In this document: positions 15,536 through 24,089 of the stretch, piece by piece
Layout: each line of letters begins with the position of its first letter
Numbering within the stretch: position 1 is the stretch's first letter
Assembly: GCA_918244965.1 (NCBI GenBank)
Contig: CAKJYC010000017.1
Coordinates: forward strand, 1 to 38,430
DNA length: 38,430 nt
Origin: Clostridiales bacterium
GTDB lineage: Bacteria; Bacillota; Clostridia; Christensenellales; CAG-138
Direction of reading: 5' to 3'
The notes under the pieces: model-generated
What the model saw: only the letters and a program-made list of their open reading frames with translations
Told to the model about the DNA's origin: nothing
The model's database searches: none
Made by a program: the position numbers and the translations under genes

Positions 15536-16259
15536 ACAGGTACCCTCTCGGCGTGACCATTTTCCCGTTGATCACCCTCGTTTCGGAATTGCCGATGAAC
15601 ACGGACGAGAACATGTCGACCTCGGCGTTTTTCAGCGCTTCAAGCGTCAGCACCTGCGTCTGTTCGCCCTCCCTGCCGATGTTCCTTGCAATGCCGCAGA
15701 CGGTTTCGGGCGAGGCATAGCGCAGCACGAGCTCGCACGCGCGGGCAAGGGAGTCGCGGCGCTTATGGCTTGCCGGGTTGTAAAGACAGATCACGAAGTC
15801 CGCCTGCGCGGCGGCCAGAAGCCGTTTTTCGATCTTTTCCCACGGCGTCAGAAGGTCGGACAGCGAGATCACCGCAAAGTCGTGCATCAGCGGCGCGCCC
15901 AGGATCGCCGCGCCCGACAGCACGGCGGACACGCCGGGGACCGTCTCAAGCGTCACGCCCGGATACTGCGCAAGCAGCTCCTCGCACAGTCCGCTCATGC
16001 CGTACACGCCCGCGTCGCCGCTGCATATCATCGCAACGGTCTTGCCCTGCGCGGCGGTTTCGAGCGCAAGGCGCACGCGGTCGACCTCCCTGCGCATCGG
16101 CGTCGACAGGAATTCCTTGTCCGGAAACTGTGCGCGGACAAGGTCGATATAGACCGTGTAGCCCACGATCACATCGCTCGCTTCGAGCGCGTTTTTCGCA
16201 CGGACCGTCATGCCGTCCGCGCCGCCGGGGCCGAGCCCCACCACATACAGCTTATGCAA
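15528..16259 (-). CDS. cbiH: Cobalt-precorrin-3 C17-methyltransferase (ring contraction)
   Basis: 243 residues, tetrapyrrole methylase fold (PF00590), CbiH/CobJ subgroup. Recognised by YVVGLGPGG at the start, the ICSGDAGVYGMSG SAM loop, VPGVSAV, and the ISLSDLLTPWE segment specific to this subgroup. It methylates C17 and contracts the ring to give the corrin skeleton; the delta-lactone formed is opened by CbiG, whose gene is next door. No fused ferredoxin or nitrite-reductase-like domain is present. It overlaps cbiG by eight bases. Confidence 0.94.
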   Translation of the reverse strand: MHKLYVVGLGPGGADGMTVRAKNALEASDVIVGYTVYIDLVRAQFPDKEFLSTPMRREVDRVRLALETAAQGKTVAMICSGDAGVYGMSGLCEELLAQYPGVTLETVPGVSAVLSGAAILGAPLMHDFAVISLSDLLTPWEKIEKRLLAAAQADFVICLYNPASHKRRDSLARACELVLRYASPETVCGIARNIGREGEQTQVLTLEALKNAEVDMFSSVFIGNSETRVINGKMVTPRGYLYE

Positions 16260-17280
16260 ACGAGATCCCCTCCTTTGATCGGGCCAGCGCGAAGGTCATG
16301 CCGTCCTCCGCGATCTTTTTTACGGTCAGTTCGCCGCCGGATGCAAGCAGCGCCGCGCGCTCGGACACGCAGTCCGTGCCGGTCGTCTCCTTCACGAACG
16401 CCGAGCCGGAGAATTCTCCCGGAACCGCGTTCAGCTCGTCGGCGGAATAGGTATCGAACGGCAGACCGTTCGTCTCCGCAAACCGGCGTATGGCCGGTTC
16501 GTCCTTCTTCAGATCGATGCTTGCAACGCAGAAGAGCGCTTCAAGCGGAACGCCGTGCGCCGAAAGCTCCCTGCGGACAAACGCGTCAAAGGCGTCCGGG
16601 TCCTTTCCCCGTCTGCAGCCGACGCCGAGCGCGACGCGCTTCGGGATCAGGCGCAGCGTTTTCGCATACGGTACGGCTTCGGACGTGCCGACGTATACGC
16701 CGATGGACGCGTCGCCCGTCGTAAGCCCCTTCGGAAGATCGCCGACCGTCGGCAGATCGGACGAAAAGCCCACCGGCTCGCCCGCAAGCAGCGCGGCGGA
16801 GACCGCCTTGGCAAGCGCCATATCCGTGATCGTCAGGCGGTTGCGCACCGCGAACACGTCCACGGCGAACAGGTCGTTGAGATCGGTCGCCGTCGTGACG
16901 ACCGGCGCCGCGCCGAGCGCGGATGCAAGCAGGAGCGCAAGCGCGTTCGCCCCGCCGATATGCCCGGACAGCAGCGGGATCGCAAACCGCGCCCCCTCGT
17001 CGAGCACGAGCACGGCGGGATCGGTCGTTTTGTCCCTGACCCACGGCGCGATCGCGCGCACCGCAATGCCCGCGGCGCAGACAAAGATCAGCGCGTCGGC
17101 CTCAAGAAAGCCGTCCCCCGCCCATTGCGCGGCGGACGAAAGCAAGGGCTCGTCGCCCGGCTTTAAATACTTCGGCAGTGCAAAGCGACGGCATTCGTGC
17201 CCCCTTGCCTCCAGCGCGTCCGAGACACGGCGCGCGGTTTCTCCCCCCTTTGCGGTGTAGGAAACGGTCCAAACCTCCAT
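16252..17280 (-). CDS. cbiG: Cobalt-precorrin-5A hydrolase
   Basis: 342 residues. Opens the delta-lactone of cobalt-precorrin-5A, releasing acetaldehyde from the extruded C20. N-terminal CbiG domain with FVCAAGIAVRAIAP and LSGHIGGAN, central domain, and C-terminal domain with GVGCRRGKD, SIDLKKDE and VKETTGTDCVSE. All are hallmark segments, and length is typical. It lies between cbiF (3-base gap) and cbiH (8-base overlap), matching the order of the chemistry. Confidence 0.94.
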   Translation of the reverse strand: MEVWTVSYTAKGGETARRVSDALEARGHECRRFALPKYLKPGDEPLLSSAAQWAGDGFLEADALIFVCAAGIAVRAIAPWVRDKTTDPAVLVLDEGARFAIPLLSGHIGGANALALLLASALGAAPVVTTATDLNDLFAVDVFAVRNRLTITDMALAKAVSAALLAGEPVGFSSDLPTVGDLPKGLTTGDASIGVYVGTSEAVPYAKTLRLIPKRVALGVGCRRGKDPDAFDAFVRRELSAHGVPLEALFCVASIDLKKDEPAIRRFAETNGLPFDTYSADELNAVPGEFSGSAFVKETTGTDCVSERAALLASGGELTVKKIAEDGMTFALARSKEGISFA

Positions 17281-17283
17281 ACG

Positions 17284-18042
17284 TCACTCCTTCGCCGGGC
17301 GGAATTCGGTCGCAAACGCCGGATCGTACAGCTGTGAGCGCGCATAGCCGCTCTGACGCACCGTCTCGCCGACGATGATCAGCGCGGTCTTTTTGACGGC
17401 GTTCTCCCTTGCGCACTGTGCCAGCGTGCCGACCGTGCAGAGGAACGTGCGCTCGTCCGGCCACGTCGCCTTATAGACGATCGCGGCGGGCGTATCGGGT
17501 TCGTACCCGCCCGCAATCAGCTCCGCCTGCGTTTTTTCCAGCAGTCCCGTGCTCAAGAACAGTACCATCGTCGCCTTGTGCGCCGCAAACGCGCGGACGC
17601 TTTCGCGCTCCGGCACCGGCGTTCTGCCCGCCATGCGCGTGATGACGACGCTCTGCGAAACGTTCGGCAGCGTATACTCCATATTGAGCGCCGCCGCCGC
17701 GCCGCAAAACGCGCTGACGCCCGGCGTGTAATCGTAGCGGATGCCCTTCGCGTCCAGCGCGTCCATCTGCTCGCGGATCGCGCCGTACAGACACGGATCG
17801 CCGGTGTGCAGACGCACGGTGTCAAGCCCGTTGCTCTCGGCTTCAAACATCACGTCCAGCACCTCTTCCAGCGTCATCTCCGCGCTGTTATAGATTTTCG
17901 CGTCCGGTCCGGCATACGTCAAAAGGTCCGGATTCACCAGCGAACCGGCGTAAATGACGACGTCGGCCTCCGAAACGAGCCGCTGCCCGCGCACCGTAAT
18001 GAGATCGGCTGCGCCGCAGCCTGCGCCCACAAAATGGATCAT
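17284..18042 (-). CDS. cbiF: Cobalt-precorrin-4 C11-methyltransferase
   Basis: 252 residues, tetrapyrrole methylase, CbiF/CobM subgroup. Motifs: FVGAGCGAADLIT, IYAGSLVNPDLL, the SAM loop HTGDPCLYGAI, TPGVSAFCGAAA and TRMAGRTPVPE. It adds the C11 methyl group. The ATG at 18042 overlaps the cbiL stop codon by four bases; the long in-frame extension upstream lies inside cbiL and is not used. Confidence 0.95.
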   Translation of the reverse strand: MIHFVGAGCGAADLITVRGQRLVSEADVVIYAGSLVNPDLLTYAGPDAKIYNSAEMTLEEVLDVMFEAESNGLDTVRLHTGDPCLYGAIREQMDALDAKGIRYDYTPGVSAFCGAAAALNMEYTLPNVSQSVVITRMAGRTPVPERESVRAFAAHKATMVLFLSTGLLEKTQAELIAGGYEPDTPAAIVYKATWPDERTFLCTVGTLAQCARENAVKKTALIIVGETVRQSGYARSQLYDPAFATEFRPAKE

Positions 18043-18722
18043 GCGTCCCTCTCCTTTACAATCGTCACAAGATAGTAGCCGGCGTCCCTCGGAATGTCCT
18101 GCCGGTCCCGATACACGCGTTCGTTTTCCGTGCTGCAGTTCTCCACCGCCTGCGCCGTTTCCCCGCATGCCTCGATCGCGTCCAGCAGCGGTCCGAGCTC
18201 GCCCTTCATAAACACCTTTGTGCCGGGATACGCAAGCGCGCGTCCCGCATGCCCGCTGCCGGGGATCAGATGCAGCTCCTCGCGGTCGGTGCACAGCGGC
18301 GTCTTCAGTCCGGCTGCAGCCGCGCAGAACGAGGGCACGCCGGGGACCCATTCGACCGGATGCCCCGTCTTTTCCACCCGTTCCGCAAGATACGCAAACG
18401 TCGAATAGACCGACGGATCGCCGAGCGTGATGAACACGACGGTTTTGCCCGCATCGAGCGCCTGCGCGATCGCGTTTGCGCCCGTTTCGTACGCCGCCTC
18501 CCGTGCCGCACGGTCGTGCGTCATCGGCATGTCGATGCACAGCTTCGGCTTTGCGCAAATCTCCGGGACCGCGCCGCGCGCGATCCTGTATGCGAAGCAT
18601 TGTTCGGGATCCCTGTGCGGGATCGCCAGCACGTCGCATGCGCAGATCAGCCGCGCCGCCTTCCGCGTCAGAAGCTCCGGATCGCCGGGACCGACGCCGA
18701 CGCCGTACAAAATGCCGCTCAT
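18039..18722 (-). CDS. cbiL: Cobalt-factor II C20-methyltransferase
   Basis: 227 residues, tetrapyrrole methylase, CbiL/CobI subgroup. GVGVGPGDPELLT at the start, TLGDPSVYSTF as SAM loop and VPGVPSFCAAAA are diagnostic. It methylates C20 of cobalt-sirohydrochlorin (factor II), the first methylation after cobalt insertion by CbiK. The start at 18722 overlaps the cbiD stop codon by four bases. Confidence 0.95.
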   Translation of the reverse strand: MSGILYGVGVGPGDPELLTRKAARLICACDVLAIPHRDPEQCFAYRIARGAVPEICAKPKLCIDMPMTHDRAAREAAYETGANAIAQALDAGKTVVFITLGDPSVYSTFAYLAERVEKTGHPVEWVPGVPSFCAAAAGLKTPLCTDREELHLIPGSGHAGRALAYPGTKVFMKGELGPLLDAIEACGETAQAVENCSTENERVYRDRQDIPRDAGYYLVTIVKERDA

Positions 18723-19858
18723 ATGCCCTCCTCCGTCCAGTTTCCTGCTGTTTCGTTTCGGAACAGTTCCCTGTTCCCGGTCGTAAACACGATCACGCCG
18801 ACCGTAAGCGATCCGAACCGTTCCCGGATCGCCGCGTCGATGCGCAGCCTCAGCGCGTCCAGAGTGCCGGGCAGCAGGCCCCTTTCGTCGAGGACGCGCA
18901 GCATTTCGTCGGTCGTGACGCAATCGAACATCGCATTTTGTATTGTTTCGTCCGCGCCCGCCGCCTTCGCCGCCGCCGCCATCAGCTCCGCGCGGTGATC
19001 GCCGAGCTTCGAGTGCGTGTTGAAGATCCCGCCGGACAGCTTGATGAGCTTGCCGATGTGTCCCGTAAGCAGGACCTTCGAAAACCCCGTTTCAGCCGCC
19101 GTGTCCAGCGCGTCGCCGATGTAGTTCGAGCATTTGACGATCCGCTCGTCCGCGACGCCGTACTGTTCCTTCAGAAAATCCGCGCCGTAATTGCCGGGCG
19201 TCAGGATCAGAAGCGTGTCGCCGAGCGCTTTGCGCTGTTTGATCTCCAGCGCAATGCTGTCCTTCAGCGCGTCCTCGCTCATGGGCTCCACGATGCCGGA
19301 CGTGCCGAGGATCGAGATCCCTCCCTCGATACCGAGGCGCGGATTGAACGTCTTTTCCGCAAGCGCAACGCCCATAGGGATCGAGATCACGACCGAGAGG
19401 CCGTTTGCGCATTCGTATTCCTCCGCGATCTCCTCGACCGCCTGCCGGATCATCCCGCGCGGGACGGGATTGATCGCCGCTTCGCCGATCGCCTGCTTCA
19501 ATCCCGGCTTGGTCACCCGCCCGACGCCGATCCCGCCGTCGATGCGAATCCCCGGCTTCGGATCGAACATGACGCGCGCATAGACCAGCACGCCGTTCGT
19601 GACGTCCGGATCGTCGCCGGAATCCTTTTGAATCGCGCAGGATGCAAAGCCGTCCCCCGCGACCGGCTCCAGTACCGAAAGTGTGAGGTCGATCCCCTTC
19701 GGCGTATGGATCGGAACCGTTTCGGGCGCTTTTCCCGTAAACAGCAGGATCGCCGCCGCCTTTGCCGCCGCCGCGGCGCAGGTGCCGGTCGTGTAGCCGA
19801 AGCGCAGCCGCTTGCCGTCCTTCTCGATATAATGCTCTTCGATGCCGGTCTTACCCAT
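18719..19858 (-). CDS. cbiD: Cobalt-precorrin-5B C1-methyltransferase
   Basis: 379 residues, CbiD family (PF01888), specific to the anaerobic pathway and unrelated in fold to the other corrin methylases. Signature segments: RFGYTTGTCAAAAAKAA near the N-terminus, GDDPDVTNG, GIGVGRVTKPGL, GISILGTSGIVEPMS and TGHIGKLIKLS. The start at 19858 is inside the end of the cobD gene (8-base overlap). It confirms that this is the cobalt-early route. Confidence 0.95.
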   Translation of the reverse strand: MGKTGIEEHYIEKDGKRLRFGYTTGTCAAAAAKAAAILLFTGKAPETVPIHTPKGIDLTLSVLEPVAGDGFASCAIQKDSGDDPDVTNGVLVYARVMFDPKPGIRIDGGIGVGRVTKPGLKQAIGEAAINPVPRGMIRQAVEEIAEEYECANGLSVVISIPMGVALAEKTFNPRLGIEGGISILGTSGIVEPMSEDALKDSIALEIKQRKALGDTLLILTPGNYGADFLKEQYGVADERIVKCSNYIGDALDTAAETGFSKVLLTGHIGKLIKLSGGIFNTHSKLGDHRAELMAAAAKAAGADETIQNAMFDCVTTDEMLRVLDERGLLPGTLDALRLRIDAAIRERFGSLTVGVIVFTTGNRELFRNETAGNWTEEGI

Positions 19859-20900
19859 GCAGCGCCTCCGCGATCGCCGCGACCAGCGCGGCGTTTTCCT
19901 CATGCGTGCGCACCGCAATGCGCACGTCCCCCCGTTCGAGCCCGCGGTAATTGCCGCAGTCACGGACAAGGATCCCCTTCTCCAGAAGCCGTTCGTACAG
20001 CCCCGGCACGCCGGACAGCAGCAGATAGTTCGCGTCGCCCGGCAGCACGGACACGCCGAGCGCGGTCAGCGCGCGCGTCAGATACGCCTTCTCCGTTTTG
20101 AACAGCGCCCGCGCCTGTCTCGCCCAGTCCCGGCATTCCAGCGCCGCAAGTCCCGCCTGCTGCGCGACGGTCGAAACGTTCCACGGCTGCGTTGCTTCGG
20201 ACATGGCCGAAAGCAGTCCGCCGTGCTTCGAGATCGCATAGCCGAGCCGCACGCCCGCCATGCCGTAGGTCTTGGTAAACGCCCGGAGGATCAGCACGCG
20301 ATCCTCTTCCCGCAGCGCGCCGATCAGCGAAAACGCCTTGTCCCCGTCGGTCAGATCCTGAAAGCATTCGTCCAGAAAGAGCCATGTGCCGGTCTCCCGG
20401 CAGCGATCGAGGATGCGAAGCAGCAGACCTTTTTCGACGCTGCGTCCGGTCGGGTTGTTCGGCGAACAGAGCAGCAGAACGCCCGTGTCCGCCGTGATCG
20501 CGCCGAGGACGTCCTCCGTGAGCGCAAAGCCGTTCTCCCGAAGGAGCGGATAAAACGTCGGCGCGACGCCCGCGGCGCAAAGTGCAGTCTCATACTCGGC
20601 AAACGACGGCACAGGCAGCAGCGCGGTCTTCGGGCGAAGCGCCGAAGCGAACGAAAAGATCAGTTCCGCCGCGCCGTTGCCGCAGAGGATCGCATCCGGC
20701 GAAACGCCGTACAGCGCCGAAAGCCGCTCCCGCAGCTGCAGGCAGTACGGGTCCGGATAGCGTGAAACAGCCTCCGCCGCAGCGCGGATCGCCGCCTTGA
20801 CCGGCTCCGGCGTGCCGAACGGATTGACGTTTGCGGAAAAGTCGAGCGTCACGCGGTTTTTGTAGACGTCGCCGCCGTGGACATAGTTCTTCAGGATCAT
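19851..20900 (-). CDS. cobD: Threonine-phosphate decarboxylase (PLP-dependent)
   Basis: 349 residues, class I/II aminotransferase fold closely related to histidinol-phosphate aminotransferase (HisC). The start region HGGDVYKN, DFSANVNPFG and SRYPDPYC are typical of CobD (Salmonella naming). PLP Lys is K210 in AFTKTYGMAGVRLGY; SPNNPTG binds the cofactor. It makes (R)-1-amino-2-propanol phosphate for the nucleotide-loop arm, attached by CbiB, whose gene overlaps directly upstream. HisC is a formal alternative, but context and motifs favour CobD. Confidence 0.92.
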   Translation of the reverse strand: MILKNYVHGGDVYKNRVTLDFSANVNPFGTPEPVKAAIRAAAEAVSRYPDPYCLQLRERLSALYGVSPDAILCGNGAAELIFSFASALRPKTALLPVPSFAEYETALCAAGVAPTFYPLLRENGFALTEDVLGAITADTGVLLLCSPNNPTGRSVEKGLLLRILDRCRETGTWLFLDECFQDLTDGDKAFSLIGALREEDRVLILRAFTKTYGMAGVRLGYAISKHGGLLSAMSEATQPWNVSTVAQQAGLAALECRDWARQARALFKTEKAYLTRALTALGVSVLPGDANYLLLSGVPGLYERLLEKGILVRDCGNYRGLERGDVRIAVRTHEENAALVAAIAEALHG

Positions 20901-21886
20901 AGGCCGAGCCCTCCGAACAGTGCAAGCGGCAAAAGGATCGCCTCGAAAAGCAGCAGCAACAGGATGCTTGCGCCGTACATCAGTGCATTGGTGCGTCCGA
21001 CGTCCGTTCGTTCGATCGGGCGGTCGCCGTCGCCGAGCGTCGGTTTCTCTACGACCTTGCCGAAATAGCTTGCCGGTCCCGCAAGCGCGATGTGCAGCGC
21101 GCCCGCCGCGACCGATTCGGTCTGCGCGGAATTCGGGCTTGCGTGCTTTCGGCGGTCGCGTCTCCAGATGCGAAACGCGTGTCTGCCGTCCAGCCGCACG
21201 ATCGGGCAGACGGCGATCATGGCAAGCGCGGACAGCCTTGCGGGAATGAAGTTCGCGGCGTCGTCAAGCTTTGCCGCGGCGCGTCCGAACCAGAGATAGC
21301 GGTCGTTTTTATAGCCGACCATCGAATCCATCGTGTTGATCGCCTTATAGAAAAACCCGCCGACCGCGCCGAACAGGACCATGAAAAGCATCGGCGCGAT
21401 CACGCCGTCCGACGTGTTCTCCGCCACGGTCTCCACCGTCGCCTTCAGGACCTGCTCTTCGGAAAGCTGCTCGGTATCGCGCCCGACAAGCATGGCGATC
21501 TGTTTGCGTCCGGCCTCGACCCCGCCTATCTTCAGCGCCTTTACGACCTTGTTCGCCTCCTTTGCAAGGCAGCGCGCCGCAAAGCACTGCCAGCACATGA
21601 TGCTGCTGCCCGCAAAATATGCCCACGGATGGAGCTTGTACAGTCCGAACAGGATGCCGAAACTCACGCCCGCAGACAGCACCGGTACGAGGATCGCCAT
21701 GACAAGCCCCGCCGAGAATGCGCCGCGATCGGTCTTCGGAAACGCTCTGCGCAATGTTTTTTCAAGAAAGGAAATCAGCTTTCCGATCAGCACTACCGGG
21801 TGCAAAAGCCACGCGGGATCGCCGAGCACGCAGTCGATCAGAAAGCCCGCAAGAACGGAAAGAAGGGTCAGCTGCCAAAGCGTCAC
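20897..21886 (-). CDS. cbiB: Adenosylcobinamide-phosphate synthase
   Basis: 329 residues, integral membrane protein, CbiB/CobD family (PF03186). Joins aminopropanol phosphate to cobyric acid. Signature segments: DCVLGDPAWLLHPVVLIG near residues 19-36, ARCLAKEANKV, VGRDTEQLSEE, VETVAENTSDGVIAPM and INTMDSMVGYKN. Several hydrophobic helices and a hydrophobic C-terminus. It overlaps cobD and the ABC ATPase gene by four bases each. Confidence 0.95.
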   Translation of the reverse strand: MTLWQLTLLSVLAGFLIDCVLGDPAWLLHPVVLIGKLISFLEKTLRRAFPKTDRGAFSAGLVMAILVPVLSAGVSFGILFGLYKLHPWAYFAGSSIMCWQCFAARCLAKEANKVVKALKIGGVEAGRKQIAMLVGRDTEQLSEEQVLKATVETVAENTSDGVIAPMLFMVLFGAVGGFFYKAINTMDSMVGYKNDRYLWFGRAAAKLDDAANFIPARLSALAMIAVCPIVRLDGRHAFRIWRRDRRKHASPNSAQTESVAAGALHIALAGPASYFGKVVEKPTLGDGDRPIERTDVGRTNALMYGASILLLLLFEAILLPLALFGGLGL

Positions 21887-23013
21887 GGTTCGACCCCCTT
21901 CAAAAGCGCGTCAATGCCGACGAGAATCCCCGCCGCCTGCGCCGCATCGTATAATTGTCGGTTGGCCGCGTTGGTCTCGCCGAAGGCGGAAACGGTGCAG
22001 ACGGCCCTGCCGATCGCCATCATGCGCTTTGCCGCCGCTTCGGTCTGCGCCGCCGTCGGCAGGCCGAACGCGGGCACGGAAAACAGCTCAGCCGCAAGCG
22101 CGTTCGCGACCGGATAATCGAGATCGCTTTCCGGCAGAATCCCCGCCGCAAACGGAACGTCCGCCCGCTGCAGCGCGCGGTAAGCCGGAATACCGCTGCC
22201 CCCGCCGCCGATCACAAAGACCTGCGGATCGCCCTCGGTCTTCGGAAGCTCCGCACTGCCGAACAGCGCGTTGAAGCTGCCGGTTTCGATGCCGTACAGC
22301 GTCCGGATGTATTCGTCCGTAAAGATGTGCTCCGGCGTGCCGCAGCGGTCGATGCGTCCTTCTGCCACACAGACCACGCGATCGGAGATCTTCTCCGCGA
22401 GGTCGAGCTCGTGCAGCGACACGATGATCGCGACCTGCTTTTCACGCACCATGCTTTTCAGGATGTCTAAAAGCTCCAGCTTGTGCCGAACGTCGAGGAA
22501 CGACGTCGGCTCGTCAAGCACGATGATCTCCGGCTGCTGTGCGATCGCGCGGGCGAGAAGGATACGCTGGCGCTGTCCGTCCGAGATCGCGGAAAACGGC
22601 CGGTCGGCAAAGTCTTTTGCATGGACCGTTTCGAGCGCTGCATCGACGATTCGGCGGTCCTCCCTTGCGAGCAGGCCGAGCCGCCCGGTATACGGATAGC
22701 GGCCCGTCGCAACGATGTCCCGGCAGGTCATGAGCTCACCCTTGATGCGCTCGGTCATAACGATCGCAAGCTTTTTGGCGATGTCACGCTCTTTGAGCTT
22801 TGCCATGTCGCGCCCGTCGAGCACGACGGTACCCGCAATCAGCCGGAGTTGCCGGATGATGCTTTTCAGGATCGTCGATTTGCCGGAGCCGTTCGGGCCG
22901 ATCAGCGTCAGGATCTCGCCGCGCCGGACGCCGATGTTGATGTTTTCGATCAGCGGCCTGCCGTCGTAGCCGACGGTCATCTTCTCCGCGGAAATGTAAT
23001 ACGTGCCGCTCAC
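21883..23013 (-). CDS. FecE/BtuD-type ABC transporter ATPase with an extra C-terminal domain
   Basis: 376 residues. Residues 1-250 form a standard ABC ATPase: Walker A GPNGSGKST (39-47), signature SDGQRQR in place of SGGQ (144-150), Walker B IIVLDEPTS and H201 switch. Residues 262-376 are an additional domain with a Rossmann-like start (VFVIGGGGSGIPAYRAL) that I cannot name; FecE/BtuD proteins normally end near 260. The start is GTG at 23013, overlapping the permease stop codon (GTGA) and preceded by AAGGAGG. With the permease and binding lipoprotein next to it, it imports a corrinoid, other tetrapyrrole or iron complex; position inside the B12 operon favours corrinoids. Confidence 0.88.
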   Translation of the reverse strand: MSGTYYISAEKMTVGYDGRPLIENINIGVRRGEILTLIGPNGSGKSTILKSIIRQLRLIAGTVVLDGRDMAKLKERDIAKKLAIVMTERIKGELMTCRDIVATGRYPYTGRLGLLAREDRRIVDAALETVHAKDFADRPFSAISDGQRQRILLARAIAQQPEIIVLDEPTSFLDVRHKLELLDILKSMVREKQVAIIVSLHELDLAEKISDRVVCVAEGRIDRCGTPEHIFTDEYIRTLYGIETGSFNALFGSAELPKTEGDPQVFVIGGGGSGIPAYRALQRADVPFAAGILPESDLDYPVANALAAELFSVPAFGLPTAAQTEAAAKRMMAIGRAVCTVSAFGETNAANRQLYDAAQAAGILVGIDALLKGVEP

Positions 23014-24077
23014 CGTTCGTCCTCCTTCTTCCGCCGGATCATCACAAGGATGACGATCGGCGCACCGAAGATCGCCGTGACCGAGCTGATGGAAAGCTCG
23101 GTCGTCAGCGCCGTGCGGGCAATGAGGTCGCAGGCAAGACAGAACACCGCCCCGCCCAGGGCGCATGCGGGGATCATGACGATCGGCTTTGCAGTCCTGA
23201 ACAGCCGCCGCATCAGATGCGGTACGGCGACGCCGACGAAACTGATCGGTCCCGCAAACGCCGTCACGCATGCGGAAAGGATGCCTGACAGCAGGATCAG
23301 CGCGATCCGGAACAGCCGGATATTGACGCCCATGTTCTGCGCGTACGTTTCGCCGAGCTGATACGCGCCCATCGGCTTTGAAAGCAGAAACGTCAGAACC
23401 AGCGCCGGGATCACGACCGCCGCGATGACGATCACCTGATTCCACCAGATGCCCCCGAAGCCGCCCTGTGTCCAGTGATGCTGTTTGATGATGTTGGATT
23501 CGTCGATGAACTGGAGCAAAAACTCCGTGACCGCCGAACAGATATAGCCGATCATGACGCCGCAGATGACGAGCATCGACACACGCTTGACCTTATTGGA
23601 GATCGCAAGCACAAATCCGATCGAAAGCATTGCGCCAAGAAACGACGCGACGATCTGCACGATCGAGTTTCCGCCGCCCCGGCTGAAGAACAGGGCCGCG
23701 GTGATCGTGATCATGAGCTTTGCGCCGGACGAGATGCCGAGGATGAACGGTCCCGCGATCGGATTGGCAAAAAAGGTTTGCAGAAGGAAGCCGGACAGCG
23801 CCAGCGCGCCGCCCAGAAGGATCGCCGAAACAATGCGCACCAAACGCACGTTTATCATGATATCGCGGTCGGGACTGTTCACGTTGAACAGACCGTCGAG
23901 CACCCGGTGCATCGGGAGTTTGCCGACCGCAAGACTCAGGATCGCAAACGCGATCAGCAGAATGCCGAGCGCAGCGAATCCGATCGGCAGACGGCGACGG
24001 TCCAAAAAGCGGCGTAGCGCCGAAAGGACGGCTCCGATCCGTCCGAAAAAGCCTGTCTTCCGTTCGCCGCCTTTCAT
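23010..24077 (-). CDS. FecCD/BtuC-type ABC transporter permease
   Basis: 355 residues, FecCD family (PF01032) with about ten membrane helices. LPMHRVLDGLFNVNSPDRDI, LRLVR-like NVRLVRIVSAILLGGALALSG, NPIAGPFILGISSGA and GPISFVGVAVPHLMRR are family landmarks. The GGAGG ribosome site directly touches an ATG at 24083, too close to be used; the ATG two codons later at 24077 (MKGGERK) has the right 6-base spacing and is chosen. It lies between the ATPase and the binding lipoprotein and should form the BtuC2D2-type core complex. Confidence 0.92.
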   Translation of the reverse strand: MKGGERKTGFFGRIGAVLSALRRFLDRRRLPIGFAALGILLIAFAILSLAVGKLPMHRVLDGLFNVNSPDRDIMINVRLVRIVSAILLGGALALSGFLLQTFFANPIAGPFILGISSGAKLMITITAALFFSRGGGNSIVQIVASFLGAMLSIGFVLAISNKVKRVSMLVICGVMIGYICSAVTEFLLQFIDESNIIKQHHWTQGGFGGIWWNQVIVIAAVVIPALVLTFLLSKPMGAYQLGETYAQNMGVNIRLFRIALILLSGILSACVTAFAGPISFVGVAVPHLMRRLFRTAKPIVMIPACALGGAVFCLACDLIARTALTTELSISSVTAIFGAPIVILVMIRRKKEDER

Positions 24078-24089
24078 ATGCATCCTCCG

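Noticed and set aside
19851-20900. Histidinol-phosphate aminotransferase (hisC) as identity
   Set aside because: HGGDVYKN and SANVNPFG near the start and the position between cbiB and cbiD fit threonine-phosphate decarboxylase better.
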